DNA from: Nematostella vectensis
Lineage: Eukaryota; Cnidaria; Anthozoa; Actiniaria; Edwardsiidae
Reading direction: 5' to 3'
DNA length: 64,000 nt
Assembly (NCBI RefSeq): GCF_932526225.1
Contig: NC_064041.1
Coordinates: 16,925,888 to 16,989,887 of the forward strand
Position numbers and translations under genes: made by a program. The first letter of the stretch is position 1; each line of letters starts with the position of its first letter. The notes under the pieces were generated by a model, which was not told the origin of the DNA, made no database searches, and saw only the letters and a program-made list of their open reading frames with translations. This document shows positions 27,871-43,309 of the stretch, piece by piece.

Positions 27871-30800
27871 TCAATACCACGTTAGTCTTTCGTTGCGGGC
27901 ACTTGACTACTAACGCAGCGACCCGGGTTCGATTCCCGCTGATAGCCTATTTTTTTTTCTTTATTTTTTTTATTAAATATCGATACTTAATTATACTGTT
28001 CTTGGTGTGTCATGACATAAAAAGAAGGTATAGGAACACTTTTATGTACTCTCAGCATCTTTGATGTGATCATGCTTTGTTCAGGATCCTGTACATATTT
28101 TATGCCCACAAGAACTAACTAGATTCCTTGGATAACTTGATTAAGTAGATTCTAACATAGAGCATAGCGCTCGATAGATTGATATACCTTTTTTTCCGAG
28201 TTTTCTGTTTTATTTTTCCTAATGTTACTTTTGGGAATTTACATTCGGAAAAAAAATTATCGATTGTAACCTTTTGGAGGTTACACTCGTAAAACAAATT
28301 CCCGAATGTAACCCTGAAGCTTTTCCCGAATGTAACCTCCAGTCCGATGGTGACTTTGCTTGGGATAGTTTACGATACCAATAGTATTAAAAGTAATTTT
28401 CATTACAATTCCCTTCAGCAATGCCACGTTAGTCTTTCGTTGCTGGCACTTGACTACTAACGCAGCCACCCGGGTTTGATTCCCGCTGATAGCCTATTTT
28501 TTTTTCTTTATTTTTTTTTATTAAATATCGATACTTAATTATACTGTTCTTGGTGTGTCATGACATAAAAAGAAGGTATAGGAACACTTTTATGTACTCT
28601 CAGCATCTTTGATGTGCTCATGCTTTGTTCAGGATCCTGTACATATTTTATGCACACAAGAACTAACTAGATTCCTTGAATAACTTGATTAAGTAGATTC
28701 TAACATAGAGCATAGCGCTCGATAGATTGATATACCTTTTTTTCAGAGTATACTGTTTTATTTTTCCTAATATTTCTTTTTTGAATTTACATTCGGAAAA
28801 AAAAATTATCGATGGTATCCTTTTGGAGGTTACACTCGTAAAACAAATTCCCGAATGTAACCCTGAAGCTTTTCCCGAATGTAACCTCCAGTCCGATGGT
28901 GACTTTACTTGGGATAGTTTACGATACCAATAGTATTAAAAGTAATTTTCATTACAATTCCCTTCAGCAATGCCACGTTAGTCTTTCGTTGCGGGCACTT
29001 GACTACTAACGCAGCGACCCGGGTTCGATTCCCGCTGATAGCCTATTTTTTATTTTTTTTTTTTTAAATCGATACTTAATTATACTGTTCTTGGTGTGTC
29101 ATGACATAAAAAGCAGGTATAGGAACACTTTTATGTACTCTCAGCATCTTTGATGTTCTCATGCTTTGTTCAGGATCCTGCACATATTTTATGCACACAA
29201 GAACTAACTAGATTCCTTGGATAACTTGATTAAGTAGATTCTAACATAGAGCATAGCACTCGATAGATTGATATACCTTTTTTTCCGAGTATACTGTTTT
29301 ATTTTTTCCTAATGTTACTTTTTGGAATTTACATTCGGAAAAAAAATTATCGATTGTAACCTTTTGGAGGTTACACTCGTAAAACAAATTCCCGAATGTA
29401 ACCCTGAAGCTTTTCCCGAATGTAACCTCCAGTCCGATGGTGACTTTGCTTGGGATAGTTTACGATACCAATAGTATTAAAAGTAATTTTCATTACAATT
29501 CCCTTCAGCAATGCCACGTTAGTCTTTCGTTGCTGGCACTTGACTACTAACGCAGCCACCCGGGTTCGATTCCCGCTGATAGCCTATTTTTTTTTCTTTA
29601 TTTTTTTTATTAAATATCGATACTTCATTATACTGTTCTTGGTGTGTCATGACATAAAAAGAAGGTATAGGAACACTTTTATGTACTCTCAGCATCTTTG
29701 ATGTGATCATGCTTTGTTCAGGATCCTGTACATATTTTATGCCCACAAGAACTAACTAGATTCCTTGGATAACTTGATTAAGTAGATTCTAACATATAGC
29801 ATAGCACTCGATAGATTGATATACCTTTTTTTCCGAGTATACTGTTTTATTTTTTCCTAATGTTACTTTTTGGAATTTACATTCGGAAAAAAAATTATCG
29901 ATTGTAACCTTTTGGAGGTTACACTCGTAAAACAAATTCCCGAATGTAACCCTGAAGCTTTTCCCGAATGTAACCTCCAGTCCGATGGTGACTTTGCTTG
30001 GGATAGTTTACGATACCAATAGTATTAAAAGTAATTTTCATTACAATTCCCTTCAGCAATGCCACGTTAGTCTTTCGTTGCTGGCACTTGACTACTAACG
30101 CAGCGACCCGGGTTCGATTCCCGCTGATAGCCTATTTTTTTTTCTTTATTTTTTTTATTAAATATCGATACTTAATTATACTGTTCTTGGTGTGTCATGA
30201 CATAAAAAGAAGGTATAGGAACACTTTTATGTACTCTCAGCATCTTTGATGTGATCATGCTTTGTTCAGGATCCTGTACATATTTTATGCCCACAAGAAC
30301 TAACTAGATTCCTTGGATAACTTGATTAAGTAGATTCTAACATAGAGCATAGCGCTCGATAGATTGATATACCTTTTTTTCCGAGTTTTCTGTTTTTTTT
30401 TTCCTAATGTTACTTTTTGGAATTTACATTCGGAAAAAAAATTATCGATTGTAACCTTTTGGAGGTTACACTCGTAAAACAAATTCCCGAATGTAACCCT
30501 GAAGCTTTTCCCGAATGTAACCTCCAGTCCGATGGTGACTTTGCTTGGGATAGTTTACGATACCAATAGTATTAAAAGTAATTTTCATTACAATTCCCTT
30601 CAGCAATGCCACGTTAGTCTTTCGTTGCTGGCACTTGACTACTAACGCAGCGACCCGGGTTCGATTCCCGCTGATAGCCTATTTTTTTTTCTTTATTTTT
30701 TTTATTAAATATCGATACTTCATTATACTGTTCTTGGTGTGTCATGACATAAAAAGAAGGTATAGGAACACTTTTATGTACTCTCAGCATCTTTGATGTG

Positions 30801-31099
30801 ATCATGCTTTGTTCAGGATCCTGTACATATTTTATGCCCACAAGAACTAACTAGATTCCTTGGATAACTTGATTAAGTAGATTCTAACATATAGCATAGC
30901 ACTCGATAGATTGATATACCTTTTTTTCCGAGTATACTGTTTTATTTTTTCCTAATGTTACTTTTTGGAATTTACATTCGGAAAAAAAATTATCGATTGT
31001 AACCTTTTGGAGGTTACACTCGTAAAACAAATTCCCGAATGTAACCCTGAAGCTTTTCCCGAATGTAACCTCCAGTCCGATGGTGACTTTGCTTGGGAT
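27871..31099 (+). repeat. Linking units 52-57, including A-B-A-A-B pattern
   Basis: B boxes start at 27926, 28473, 29022, 29563, 30111 and 30658. The first three match 22473-24100. Units at 29563, 30658 and 31206 are one type (A: AACATATAGCATAGC). Units at 30111 and 31754 are another (B: CCGAGTTTTCTG with a long T run). The order across 29563-32301 is therefore A-B-A-A-B, as if a two-unit repeat had gained one extra A by unequal exchange. No gene is present. Confidence 0.75.
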
Positions 31100-33880
31100 A
31101 GTTTACGATACCAATAGTATTAAAAGTAATTTTCATTACAATTCCCTTCAGCAATGCCACGTTAGTCTTTCGTTGCTGGCACTTGACTACTAACGCAGCG
31201 ACCCGGGTTCGATTCCCGCTGATAGCCTATTTTTTTTTCTTTATTTTTTTTATTAAATATCGATACTTCATTATACTGTTCTTGGTGTGTCATGACATAA
31301 AAAGAAGGTATAGGAACACTTTTATGTACTCTCAGCATCTTTGATGTGATCATGCTTTGTTCAGGATCCTGTACATATTTTATGCCCACAAGAACTAACT
31401 AGATTCCTTGGATAACTTGATTAAGTAGATTCTAACATATAGCATAGCACTCGATAGATTGATATACCTTTTTTTCCGAGTATACTGTTTTATTTTTTCC
31501 TAATGTTACTTTTTGGAATTTACATTCGGAAAAAAAATTATCGATTGTAACCTTTTGGAGGTTACACTCGTAAAACAAATTCCCGAATGTAACCCTGAAG
31601 CTTTTCCCGAATGTAACCTCCAGTCCGATGGTGACTTTGCTTGGGATAGTTTACGATACCAATAGTATTAAAAGTAATTTTCATTACAATTCCCTTCAGC
31701 AATGCCACGTTAGTCTTTCGTTGCTGGCACTTGACTACTAACGCAGCGACCCGGGTTCGATTCCCGCTGATAGCCTATTTTTTTTTCTTTATTTTTTTTA
31801 TTAAATATCGATACTTAATTATACTGTTCTTGGTGTGTCATGACATAAAAAGAAGGTATAGGAACACTTTTATGTACTCTCAGCATCTTTGATGTGATCA
31901 TGCTTTGTTCAGGATCCTGTACATATTTTATGCCCACAAGAACTAACTAGATTCCTTGGATAACTTGATTAAGTAGATTCTAACATAGAGCATAGCGCTC
32001 GATAGATTGATATACCTTTTTTTCCGAGTTTTCTGTTTTTTTTTTCCTAATGTTACTTTTTGGAATTTACATTCGGAAAAAAAATTATCGATTGTAACCT
32101 TTTGGAGGTTACACTCGTAAAACAAATTCCCGAATGTAACCCTGAAGCTTTTCCCGAATGTAACCTCCAGTCCGATGGTGACTTTGCTTGGGATAGTTTA
32201 CGATACCAATAGTATTAAAAGTAATTTTCATTACAATTCCCTTCAGCAATGCCACGTTAGTCTTTCGTTGCTGGCACTTGACTACTAACGCAGCCACCCG
32301 GGTTTGATTCCCGCTGATAGCCTATTTTTTTTTTCTTTATTTTTTTTTATTAAATATCGATTTTTAATTATACTGTTCTTGGTGTGTCATGACATAAAAA
32401 GAAGGTATAGGAACACTTTTATGTACTCTCAGCATCTTTGATGTGCTCATGCTTTGTTCAGGATCCTGTACATATTTTATGCACACAAGAACTAACTAGA
32501 TTCCTTGAATAACTTGATTAAGTAGATTCTAACATAGAGCATAGCGCTCGATAGATTGATATACCTTTTTTTCAGAGTATACTGTTTTATTTTTCCTAAT
32601 ATTTCTTTTTTGAATTTACATTCGGAAAAAAAATTATCGATGGTATCCTTTTGGAGGTTACACTCGTAAAACAAATTCCCGGATGTAACCCTGAAGCTTT
32701 TCCCGAATGTAACCTCCAGTCCGAAGGTGACTTTACTTGGGATAGTTTACGATACCAATAGTATTAAAAGTAATTTTCATTACAATTCCCTTCAGCAATG
32801 CCACGTTAGTCTTTCGTTGCGGGCACTTGACTACTAACGCAGCGACGTGGGTTCGATTCCCCCTGATAGCCTATTTTTTTTTTTTTTTTTTTTTTAAATA
32901 TCGATATTTAATTATACTGTTCTTGGTGTGTCATGACATAAAAAGAAGGTATAGGGACATTTTTATATACTCTAAGCATCTTTGATGTGCTCATGCTTTG
33001 TTCAGGATCCTGTACATATTTTATGCACACAAGAACTAACTAGATTCCTTGGATAACTTGATTAAGTAGATTCTAACATAGAGCATAGCGCTCGATAGAT
33101 TGATATACCTTTTTTTCCGAGTATACTCTTTTATTATTCCTACTGTTACTTTTTGGAATTTACATTCGGAAAAAAAATAACCTTTTGGAGGTTACACTCG
33201 TAAAACAAATTCCCGAATGTAACCCTGAAGCTTTTCCCGAATGTAACCTCCAGTCCGATAATGACTTTGCTTGGGATAGTTTACGATACCAATAGTATTA
33301 AAACTAATTTTCATTACAATTCCCTTCATCAATACCACGTTAGTCTTTCGTTGCGGGCACTTGACTACTAACGCAGCGACCCGGGTTCGATTCCCGCTGA
33401 TAGCCTATTTTTTTACTTTATTTTTTTTTTTTTTTAAATATCGATACTTAATTATACTGTTCTTGGTGTGTCATGACATAAAAAGAAGGTGTAGGGACAT
33501 TTTTATGTACTCTCAACATCTTTGATGTGCTCATGCTTTGTTCAGGATCCTGTACATATTTTATGCACACAAGAACTAACTAGATTCCTTGGATAACTTG
33601 ATTAAGTAGATTCTAACATAGAGCATAGCGCTCGATAGATTGATATACCTTTTTTTCAGAGTATACTGTTTTTTTTTTCCTAATGTTACTTTTTGGAATT
33701 TACATTCGGACAAAAAAATTATCGATTGTAACCTTTTGGAGGTTACACTCGTAAAACAAATTCCCGAATGTAACCCTGAAGCTTTTCCGGAATGTAACCT
33801 CCAGTCCGATGGTGACTTTGCTTGGGATAGTTTACGATACCAATAGTATTAAAAGTAATTTTCATTACAATTCCCTTCAG
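31100..33880 (+). repeat. Higher-order block D, copy 2
   Basis: B boxes start at 31206, 31754, 32301, 32850 and 33384. This is the second copy of 25101-27870. From 32793 it also serves as the start of block A copy 2, so the two large duplications share about 1.1 kb. A private change is ATCGATTTTTAAT near 32357. No gene is present. Confidence 0.85.
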
Positions 33881-36800
33881 CAATGCCACGTTAGTCTTTC
33901 GTTGCTGGCACTTGACTACTAACGCAGCCACCCGGGTTCGATTCCCGCTGATAGCCTATTTTTTTTTCTTTATTTTTTTTATTAAATATCGATACTTAAT
34001 TATACTGTTCTTGGTGTGTCATGACATAAAAAGAAGGTATAGGAACACTTTTATGTACTCTCAGCATCTTTGATGTGCTCATGCTTTGTTCAGGATCCTG
34101 CACATATTTTATTCACACAAGAACTAACTAGATTCCTTGGATAACTTGATTAAGTAGATTCTAACATAGAGCATAGCACTCGATAGATTGACATACCTTT
34201 TTTTCCGAGTATACTGTTTTATTTTTTCCTAATGTTACTTTTTGGAATTTACATTCGGAAAAAAAATTATTGATTGTAACCTTTTGGAGGTTACACTCGT
34301 AAAACAAATTCCCGAATGTAACCCTGAAGCTTTTCCCGAATGTAACCTCCAGTCCGATGGTGACTTTGCTTGGGATAGTTTACGATACCAATAGTATTAA
34401 AAGTAATTTTCATTACAATTCCCTTCATCAATACCACGTTAGTCTTTCGTTGCGGGCACTTGACTACTAACGTAGCGACCCGGGTTCGATTCCCGCTGAT
34501 AGCCTATTTTTTTACTTTATTTTATTTTTTTTTAAATATCGATACTTAATTATACTGTTCTTGGTGTGTCATGACATAAAAAGAAGGTATAGGGACATTT
34601 TTATGTACTCTCAGCATCTTTGATGTGCTCATGCTTTGTTCAGGATCCTGTACATATTTTATGCACACAAGAACTAACTAGATTCCTTGAATAACTTGAT
34701 TAAGTAGATTCTAACATAGAGCATAGCGCTCGATAGATTGATATACCTTTTTGTCAGAGTATACTGTTTTATTTTTCCTAATATTTCTTTTTTGAATTTA
34801 CATTCGGAAAAAAAATTATCGATGGTAACCTTTTGGAGGTTACACTCGTAAAACAAATTCCCGAATGTAACCCTGAAACTTTTCCCGAATGTAACCTCCA
34901 GTCCGATGGTGACTTTACTTGGGATAGTTTACGATACCAATAGTATTAAAAGTAATTTTCATTACAATTCCCTTCAGCAATGCCACGTTAGTCTTTCGTT
35001 GCGGGCACTTGACTACTAACGCAGCGACCCAGGTTCGATTCCCGCTGATAGCCTATTTTTTTTTCTTTTTTTTTTTTTTTTTAAATCGATACTTAATTAT
35101 ACTGTTCTTGGTGTGTCATGACATAAAAAGAAGGTATAGGGACATTTTTATGTACTCTCATCATCTTTGATGTGCTCATGCTTTGTTCAGGATCCTGTAC
35201 ATATTTTTTGCACACAAGAACTAACTAGATTCCTTGGATAACTTGATTAAGTAGATTCTAACATAGAGCATAGCGCTCGATAGATTGATATACCTTTTTT
35301 TCCGAGTATACTGTTTTTTTTTTCCTAATGTTACTTTTTGGAATTTACATTCGGACAAAAAAATTATCGATTGTAACTTTTTGGAGGTTACACTCGTAAA
35401 ACAAATTCCCGAATGTAACCCTGAAGCTTTTCCGGAATGTAACCTCCAGTCCGATGGTGACTTTGCTTGGGATTGTTTACGATACCAATAGTATTAAAAG
35501 TAATTTTCATTACAATTCCCTTCAGCAATGCCACGTTAGTCTTTCGTTGCTGGCACTTGACTACTAACGCAGCAACCCGGGTTCGATTCCCGGTGATAGC
35601 CTATTTTTTTTTCTTTATTTTTTTTATTAAATATCGATACTTAATTATACTGTTCTTGGTGTGTCATGACATAAAAAGAAGGTATAGGAACACTTTTATG
35701 TACTCTCATCATCTTTGATGTGCTCATGCTTTGTTCAGGATCCTGCACATATTTTATGCACACAAGAACTAACTAGATTCCTTGAATAACTTGATTAAGT
35801 AGATTCTAACATAGAGCATAGCACTCGATAGATTGATATACCTTTTTTTCCGAGTATACTGTTTTATTTTTTCCTAATGTTACTTTTTGGAATTTACATT
35901 CGGAAAAAAAATTATCGATTGTAACCTTTTGGAGGTTACACTCGTAAAACAAATTCCCGAATGTAACCCTGAAGCTTTTCCCGAATGTAACCTCCAGTCC
36001 GATGGTGACTTTGCTTGGGATAGTTTACGATACCAATAGTATTAAAAGTAATTTTCATTACAATTCCCTTCAGCAATGCCACGTTAGTCTTTCGTTGCTG
36101 GCACTTGACTACTAACGCAGCGACCCGGGTTCGATTCCCGCTGATAGCCTATTTTTTTTTCTTTATTTTTTTTATTAAATATCGATACTTAATTATACTG
36201 TTCTTGGTGTGTCATGACATAAAAAGAAGGTATAGGAACACTTTTATGTACTCTCAGCATCTTTGATGTGATCATGCTTTGTTCAGGATCCTGTACATAT
36301 TTTATGCCCACAAGAACTAACTAGATTCCTTGGATAACTTGATTAAGTAGATTCTAACATAGAGCATAGCGCTCGATAGATTGATATACCTTTTTTTCCG
36401 AGTTTTCTGTTTTATTTTTCCTAATGTTACTTTTGGGAATTTACATTCGGAAAAAAATTATCGATTGTAACCTTTTGGAGGTTACACTCGTAAAACAAAT
36501 TCCCGAATGTAACCCTGAAGCTTTTCCCGAATGTAACCTCCAGTCCGATGGTGACTTTGCTTGGGATAGTTTACGATACCAATAGTATTAAAAGTAATTT
36601 TCATTACAATTCCCTTCAGCAATGCCACGTTAGTCTTTCGTTGCTGGCACTTGACTACTAACGCAGCCACCCGGGTTTGATTCCCGCTGATAGCCTATTT
36701 TTTTTTTCTTTATTTTTTTTTATTAAATATCGATACTTAATTATATTGTTCTTGGTGTGTCATGACATAAAAAGAAGGTATAGGAACACTTTTATGTACT

Positions 36801-38891
36801 CTCAGCATCTTTCATGTGCTCATGCTTTGTTCAGGATCCTGTACATATTTTATGCACACAAGAACTAACTAGATTCCTTGAATAACTTGATTAAGTAGAT
36901 TCTAACATAGAGCATAGCGCTCGATAGATTGATATACCTTTTTGTCAGAGTATACTGTTTTATTTTTCCTAATATTTCTTTTTTGAATTTACATTCGGAA
37001 AAAAAATTATCGATGGTAACCTTTTGGAGGTTACACTCGTAAAACAAATTCCCGAATGTAACCCTGAAGCTTTTCCCGAATGTAACCTCCAGTCCGATGG
37101 TGACTTTACTTGGGATAGTTTACGATACCAATAGTATTAAAAGTAATTTTCATTACAATTCCCTTCAGCAATGCCACGTTAGTCTTTCGTTGCTGGCACT
37201 TGACTACTAACGCAGCAACCCGGGTTCGATTCCCGGTGATAGCCTATTTTTTTTTCTTTATTTTTTTTATTAAATATCGATACTTAATTATACTGTTCTT
37301 GGTGTGTCATGACATAAAAAGAAGGTATAGGAACACTTTTATGTACTCTCATCATCTTTGATGTGCTCATGCTTTGTTCAGGATCCTGCACATATTTTAT
37401 GCACACAAGAACTAACTAGATTCCTTGGATAACTTGATTAAGTAGATTCTAACATAGAGCATAGCACTCGATAGATTGATATACCTTTTTTTCCGAGTAT
37501 ACTGTTTTATTTTTTCCTAATGTTACTTTTTGGAATTTACATTCGGAAAAAAAATTATCGATTGTAACCTTTTGGAGGTTACACTCGTAAAACAAATTCC
37601 CGAATGTAACCCTGAAGCTTTTCCCGAATGTAACCTCCAGTCCGATGGTGACTTTGCTTGGGATAGTTTACGATACCAATAGTATTAAAAGTAATTTTCA
37701 TTACAATTCCCTTCAGCAATGCCACGTTAGTCTTTCGTTGCTGGCACTTGACTACTAACGCAGCGACCCGGGTTCGATTCCCGCTGATAGCCTATTTTTT
37801 TTTCTTTTTTTTTTTTTTATTAAATATCGATACTTAATTATACTGTTCTTGGTGTGTCATGACATAAAAAGAAGGTATAGGAACACTTTTATGTACTCTC
37901 AGCATCTTTGATGTGCTCATGCTTTGTTCAGGATCCTGTACATATTTTATGCCCACAAGAACTAACTAGATTCCTTGGATAACTTGATTAAGTAGATTCT
38001 AACATAGAGCATAGCGCTCGATAGATTGATATACCTTTTTTTCCGAGTTTTCTTTTTTATTTTTCCTAATGTTACTTTTGGGAATTTACATTCGGAAAAA
38101 AATTATCGATTGTAACCTTTTGGAGGTTACACTCGTAAAACAAATTCCCGAATGTAACCCTGAAGCTTTTCCCGAATGTAACCTCCAGTCCGATGGTGAC
38201 TTTGCTTGGGATAGTTTACGATACCAATAGTATTAAAAGTAATTTTCATTACAATTCCCTTCAGCAATGCCACGTTAGTCTTTCGTTGCTGGCACTTGAC
38301 TACTAACGCAGCCACCCGGGTTTGATTCCCGCTGATAGCCTATTTTTTTTTTCTTTATTTTTTTTTATTAAATATCGATACTTAATTATACTGTTCTTGG
38401 TGTGTCATGACATAAAAAGAAGGTATAGGAACACTTTTATGTACTCTCAGCATCTTTGATGTGCTCATGCTTTGTTCAGGATCCTGTACATATTTTATGC
38501 ACACAAGAACTAACTAGATTCCTTGAATAACTTGATTAAGTAGATTCTAACATAGAGCATAGCGCTCGATAGATTGATATACCTTTTTGTCAGAGTATAC
38601 TGTTTTATTTTTCCTAATATTTCTTTTTTGAATTTACATTCGGAAAAAAAATTATCGATGGTAACCTTTTGGAGGTTACACTCGTAAAACAAATTCCCGA
38701 ATGTAACCCTGAAGCTTTTCCCGAATGTAACCTCCAGTCCGATGGTGACTTTACTTGGGATAGTTTACGATACCAATAGTATTAAAAGTAATTTTCATTA
38801 CAATTCCCTTCAGCAATGCCACGTTAGTCTTTCGTTGCGGGCACTTGACTACTAACGCAGCGACCCAGGTTCGATTCCCGCTGATAGCCTA

Positions 38892-38923
<32 letters not shown>

Positions 38924-40395
38924 TCGATACTTTATTATACTGTTCTTGGTGTGTCATGACATAAAAAGAAGGTATAGGGACATTTTTATGTACTCTCATC
39001 ATCTTTGATGTGCTCATGCTTTGTTCAGGATCCTGTACATATTTTATGCACACAAGAACTAACTAGATTCCTTGGATAACTTGATTAAGTAGATTCTAAC
39101 ATAGAGCATAGCGCTCGATAGATTGATATACCTTTTTTTCCGAGTATACTGTTTTATTTTTCCTAATGTTACTTTTTGGAATTTACATTCGGACAAAAAA
39201 ATTATCGATTGTAACCTTTTGGAGGTTACACTCGTAAAACAAATTCCCGAATGTAACCCTGAAGCTTTTTCGGAATGTAACCTCCTGTCCGATGGTGACT
39301 TTGCTTGGGATAGTTTACGATACCAATAGTATTAAAAGTAATTTTCATTACAATTCCCTTCAGCAATGCCACGTTAGTCTTTCGTTGCTGGCACTTGACT
39401 ACTAACGCAGCAACCCGGGTTCGATTCCCGGTGATAGCCTATTTTTTTTTCTTTATTTTTTTTATTAAATATCGATACTTAATTATACTGTTCTTGGTGT
39501 GTCATGACATAAAAAGAAGGTATAGGAACACTTTTATGTACTCTCATCATCTTTGATGTGCTCATGCTTTGTTCAGGATCCTGCACATATTTTATGCACA
39601 CAAGAACTAACTAGATTCCTTGGATAACTTGATTAAGTAGATTCTAACATAGAGCATAGCACTCGATAGATTGATATACCTTTTTTTCCGAGTATACTGT
39701 TTTATTTTTTCCTAATGTTACTTTTTGGAATTTACATTCGGAAAAAAAATTATCGATTGTAACCTTTTGGAGGTTACACTCGTAAAACAAATTCCCGAAT
39801 GTAACCCTGAAGCTTTTCCCGAATGTAACCTCCAGTCCGATGGTGACTTTGCTTGGGATAGTTTACGATACCAATAGTATTAAAAGTAATTTTCATTACA
39901 ATTCCCTTCAGCAATGCCACGTTAGTCTTTCGTTGCTGGCACTTGACTACTAACGCAGCCACCCGGGTTCGATTCCCGCTGATAGCCTATTTTTTTTTCT
40001 TTATTTTTTTTATTAAATATCGATACTTAATTATACTGTTCTTGGTGTGTCATGACATAAAAAGAAGGTATAGGAACACTTTTATGTACTCTCAGCATCT
40101 TTGATGTGATCATGCTTTGTTCAGGATCCTGTACATATTTTATGCCCACAAGAACTAACTAGATTCCTTGGATAACTTGATTAAGTAGATTCTAACATAG
40201 AGCATAGCGCTCGATAGATTGATATACCTTTTTTTCCGAGTTTTCTGTTTTATTTTTCCTAATGTTACTTTTGGGAATTTACATTCGGAAAAAAATTATC
40301 GATTGTAACCTTTTGGAGGTTACACTCGTAAAACAAATTCCCGAATGTAACCCTGAAGCTTTTCCCGAATGTAACCTCCAGTCCGATGGTGACTT
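32793..40395 (+). repeat. Higher-order block A, copy 2
   Basis: B boxes start at 32850, 33384, 33935, 34483, 35032, 35580, 36128, 36674, 37223, 37771, 38319, 38868, 39418 and 39966. The block corresponds to 1-7600. Differences from copy 1 are few: GCCACCCGGG in place of GCAACCCGGG before 33935, AACTTTTCCC in place of AGCTTTTCCC near 34876 (loses a HindIII site), TTATATTGTTC near 36743, and TTTCATGTGC near 36810. The near identity over 7.6 kb means either recent duplication or an assembly effect. No gene is present. Confidence 0.85.
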
Positions 40396-43277
40396 TGATT
40401 GGGATAGTTTACGATACCAATAGTATTAAAAGTAATTTTCATTACAATTCCCTTCAGCAATGCCACGTTAGTCTTTTGTTGCGGGCACTTGACTACTAAC
40501 GCAGCGACGTGGGTTCGATTCCCGCTGATAGCCTATTTTTTTTTCTTTTTTTTTTTTTTATTAAATATCGATACTTAATTATACTGTTCTTGGTGTGTCA
40601 TGACATAAAAAGAAGGTATAGGAACACTTTTATGTACTCTCAGCATCTTTGATGTGCTCATGCTTTGTTCAGGATCCTGTACATATTTTATGCCCACAAG
40701 AACTAACTAGATTCCTTGGATAACTTGATTAAGTAGATTCTAACATAGAGCATAGCGCTCGATAGATTGATATACCTTTTTTTCCGAGTTTTCTTTTTTA
40801 TTTTTCCTAATGTTACTTTTGGGAATTTACATTCGGAAAAAAATTATCGATTGTAACCTTTTGGAGGTTACACTCGTAAAACAAATTCCCGAATGTAACC
40901 CTGAAGCTTTTCCCGAATGTAACCTCCAGTCCGATGGTGACTTTGCTTGGGATAGTTTACGATACCAATAGTATTAAAAGTAATTTTCATTACAATTCCC
41001 TTCAGCAATGCCACGTTAGTCTTTCGTTGCTGGCACTTGACTACTAACGCAGCCACCCGGGTTTGATTCCCGCTGATAGCCTATTTTTTTTTTCTTTATT
41101 TTTTTTTATTAAATATCGATACTTAATTATATTGTTCTTGGTGTGTCATGACATAAAAAGAAGGTATAGGAACACTTTTATGTACTCTCAGCATCTTTCA
41201 TGTGCTCATGCTTTGTTCAGGATCCTGTACATATTTTATGCACACAAGAACTAACTAGATTCCTTGAATAACTTGATTAAGTAGATTCTAACATAGAGCA
41301 TAGCGCTCGATAGATTGATATACCTTTTTGTCAGAGTATACTGTTTTATTTTTCCTAATATTTCTTTTTTGAATTTACATTCGGAAAAAAAATTATCGAT
41401 GGTAACCTTTTGGAGGTTACACTCGTAAAACAAATTCCCGAATGTAACCCTGAAGCTTTTCCCGAATGTAACCTCCAGTCCGATGGTGACTTTACTTGGG
41501 ATAGTTTACGATACCAATAGTATTAAAAGTAATTTTCATTACAATTCCCTTCAGCAATGCCACGTTAGTCTTTCGTTGCTGGCACTTGACTACTAACGCA
41601 GCAACCCGGGTTCGATTCCCGGTGATAGCCTATTTTTTTTTCTTTATTTTTTTTATTAAATATCGATACTTAATTATACTGTTCTTGGTGTGTCATGACA
41701 TAAAAAGAAGGTATAGGAACACTTTTATGTACTCTCATCATCTTTGATGTGCTCATGCTTTGTTCAGGATCCTGCACATATTTTATGCACACAAGAACTA
41801 ACTAGATTCCTTGGATAACTTGATTAAGTAGATTCTAACATAGAGCATAGCACTCGATAGATTGATATACCTTTTTTTCCGAGTATACTGTTTTATTTTT
41901 TCCTAATGTTACTTTTTGGAATTTACATTCGGAAAAAAAATTATCGATTGTAACCTTTTGGAGGTTACACTCGTAAAACAAATTCCCGAATGTAACCCTG
42001 AAGCTTTTCCCGAATGTAACCTCCAGTCCGATGGTGACTTTGCTTGGGATAGTTTACGATACCAATAGTATTAAAAGTAATTTTCATTACAATTCCCTTC
42101 AGCAATGCCACGTTAGTCTTTCGTTGCTGGCACTTGACTACTAACGCAGCGACCCGGGTTCGATTCCCGCTGATAGCCTATTTTTTTTTCTTTTTTTTTT
42201 TTTTATTAAATATCGATACTTAATTATACTGTTCTTGGTGTGTCATGACATAAAAAGAAGGTATAGGAACACTTTTATGTACTCTCAGCATCTTTGATGT
42301 GCTCATGCTTTGTTCAGGATCCTGTACATATTTTATGCCCACAAGAACTAACTAGATTCCTTGGATAACTTGATTAAGTAGATTCTAACATAGAGCATAG
42401 CGCTCGATAGATTGATATACCTTTTTTTCCGAGTTTTCTTTTTTATTTTTCCTTATGTTACTTTTGGGAATTTACATTCGGAAAAAAATTATCGATTGTA
42501 ACCTTTTGGAGGTTACACTCGTAAAACAAATTCCCGAATGTAACCCTGAAGCTTTTCCCGAATGTAACCTCCAGTCCGATGGTGACTTTGCTTGGGATAG
42601 TTTACGATACCAATAGTATTAAAAGTAATTTTCATTACAATTCCCTTCAGCAATGCCACGTTAGTCTTTCGTTGCTGGCACTTGACTACTAACGCAGCCA
42701 CCCGGGTTTGATTCCCGCTGATAGCCTATTTTTTTTTTCTTTATTTTTTTTTATTAAATATCGATACTTAATTATACTGTTCTTGGTGTGTCATGACATA
42801 AAAAGAAGGTATAGGAACACTTTTATGTACTCTCAGCATCTTTGATGTGCTCATGCTTTGTTCAGGATCCTGTACATATTTTATGCACACAAGAACTAAC
42901 TAGATTCCTTGAATAACTTGATTAAGTAGATTCTAACATAGAGCATAGCGCTCGATAGATTGATATACCTTTTTGTCAGAGTATACTGTTTTATTTTTCC
43001 TAATATTTCTTTTTTGAATTTACATTCGGAAAAAAAATTATCGATGGTAACCTTTTGGAGGTTACACTCGTAAAACAAATTCCCGAATGTAACCCTGAAG
43101 CTTTTCCCGAATGTAACCTCCAGTCCGATGGTGACTTTACTTGGGATAGTTTACGATACCAATAGTATTAAAAGTAATTTTCATTACAATTCCCTTCAGC
43201 AATGCCACGTTAGTCTTTCGTTGCGGGCACTTGACTACTAACGCAGCGACCCAGGTTCGATTCCCGCTGATAGCCTA

Positions 43278-43309
<32 letters not shown>

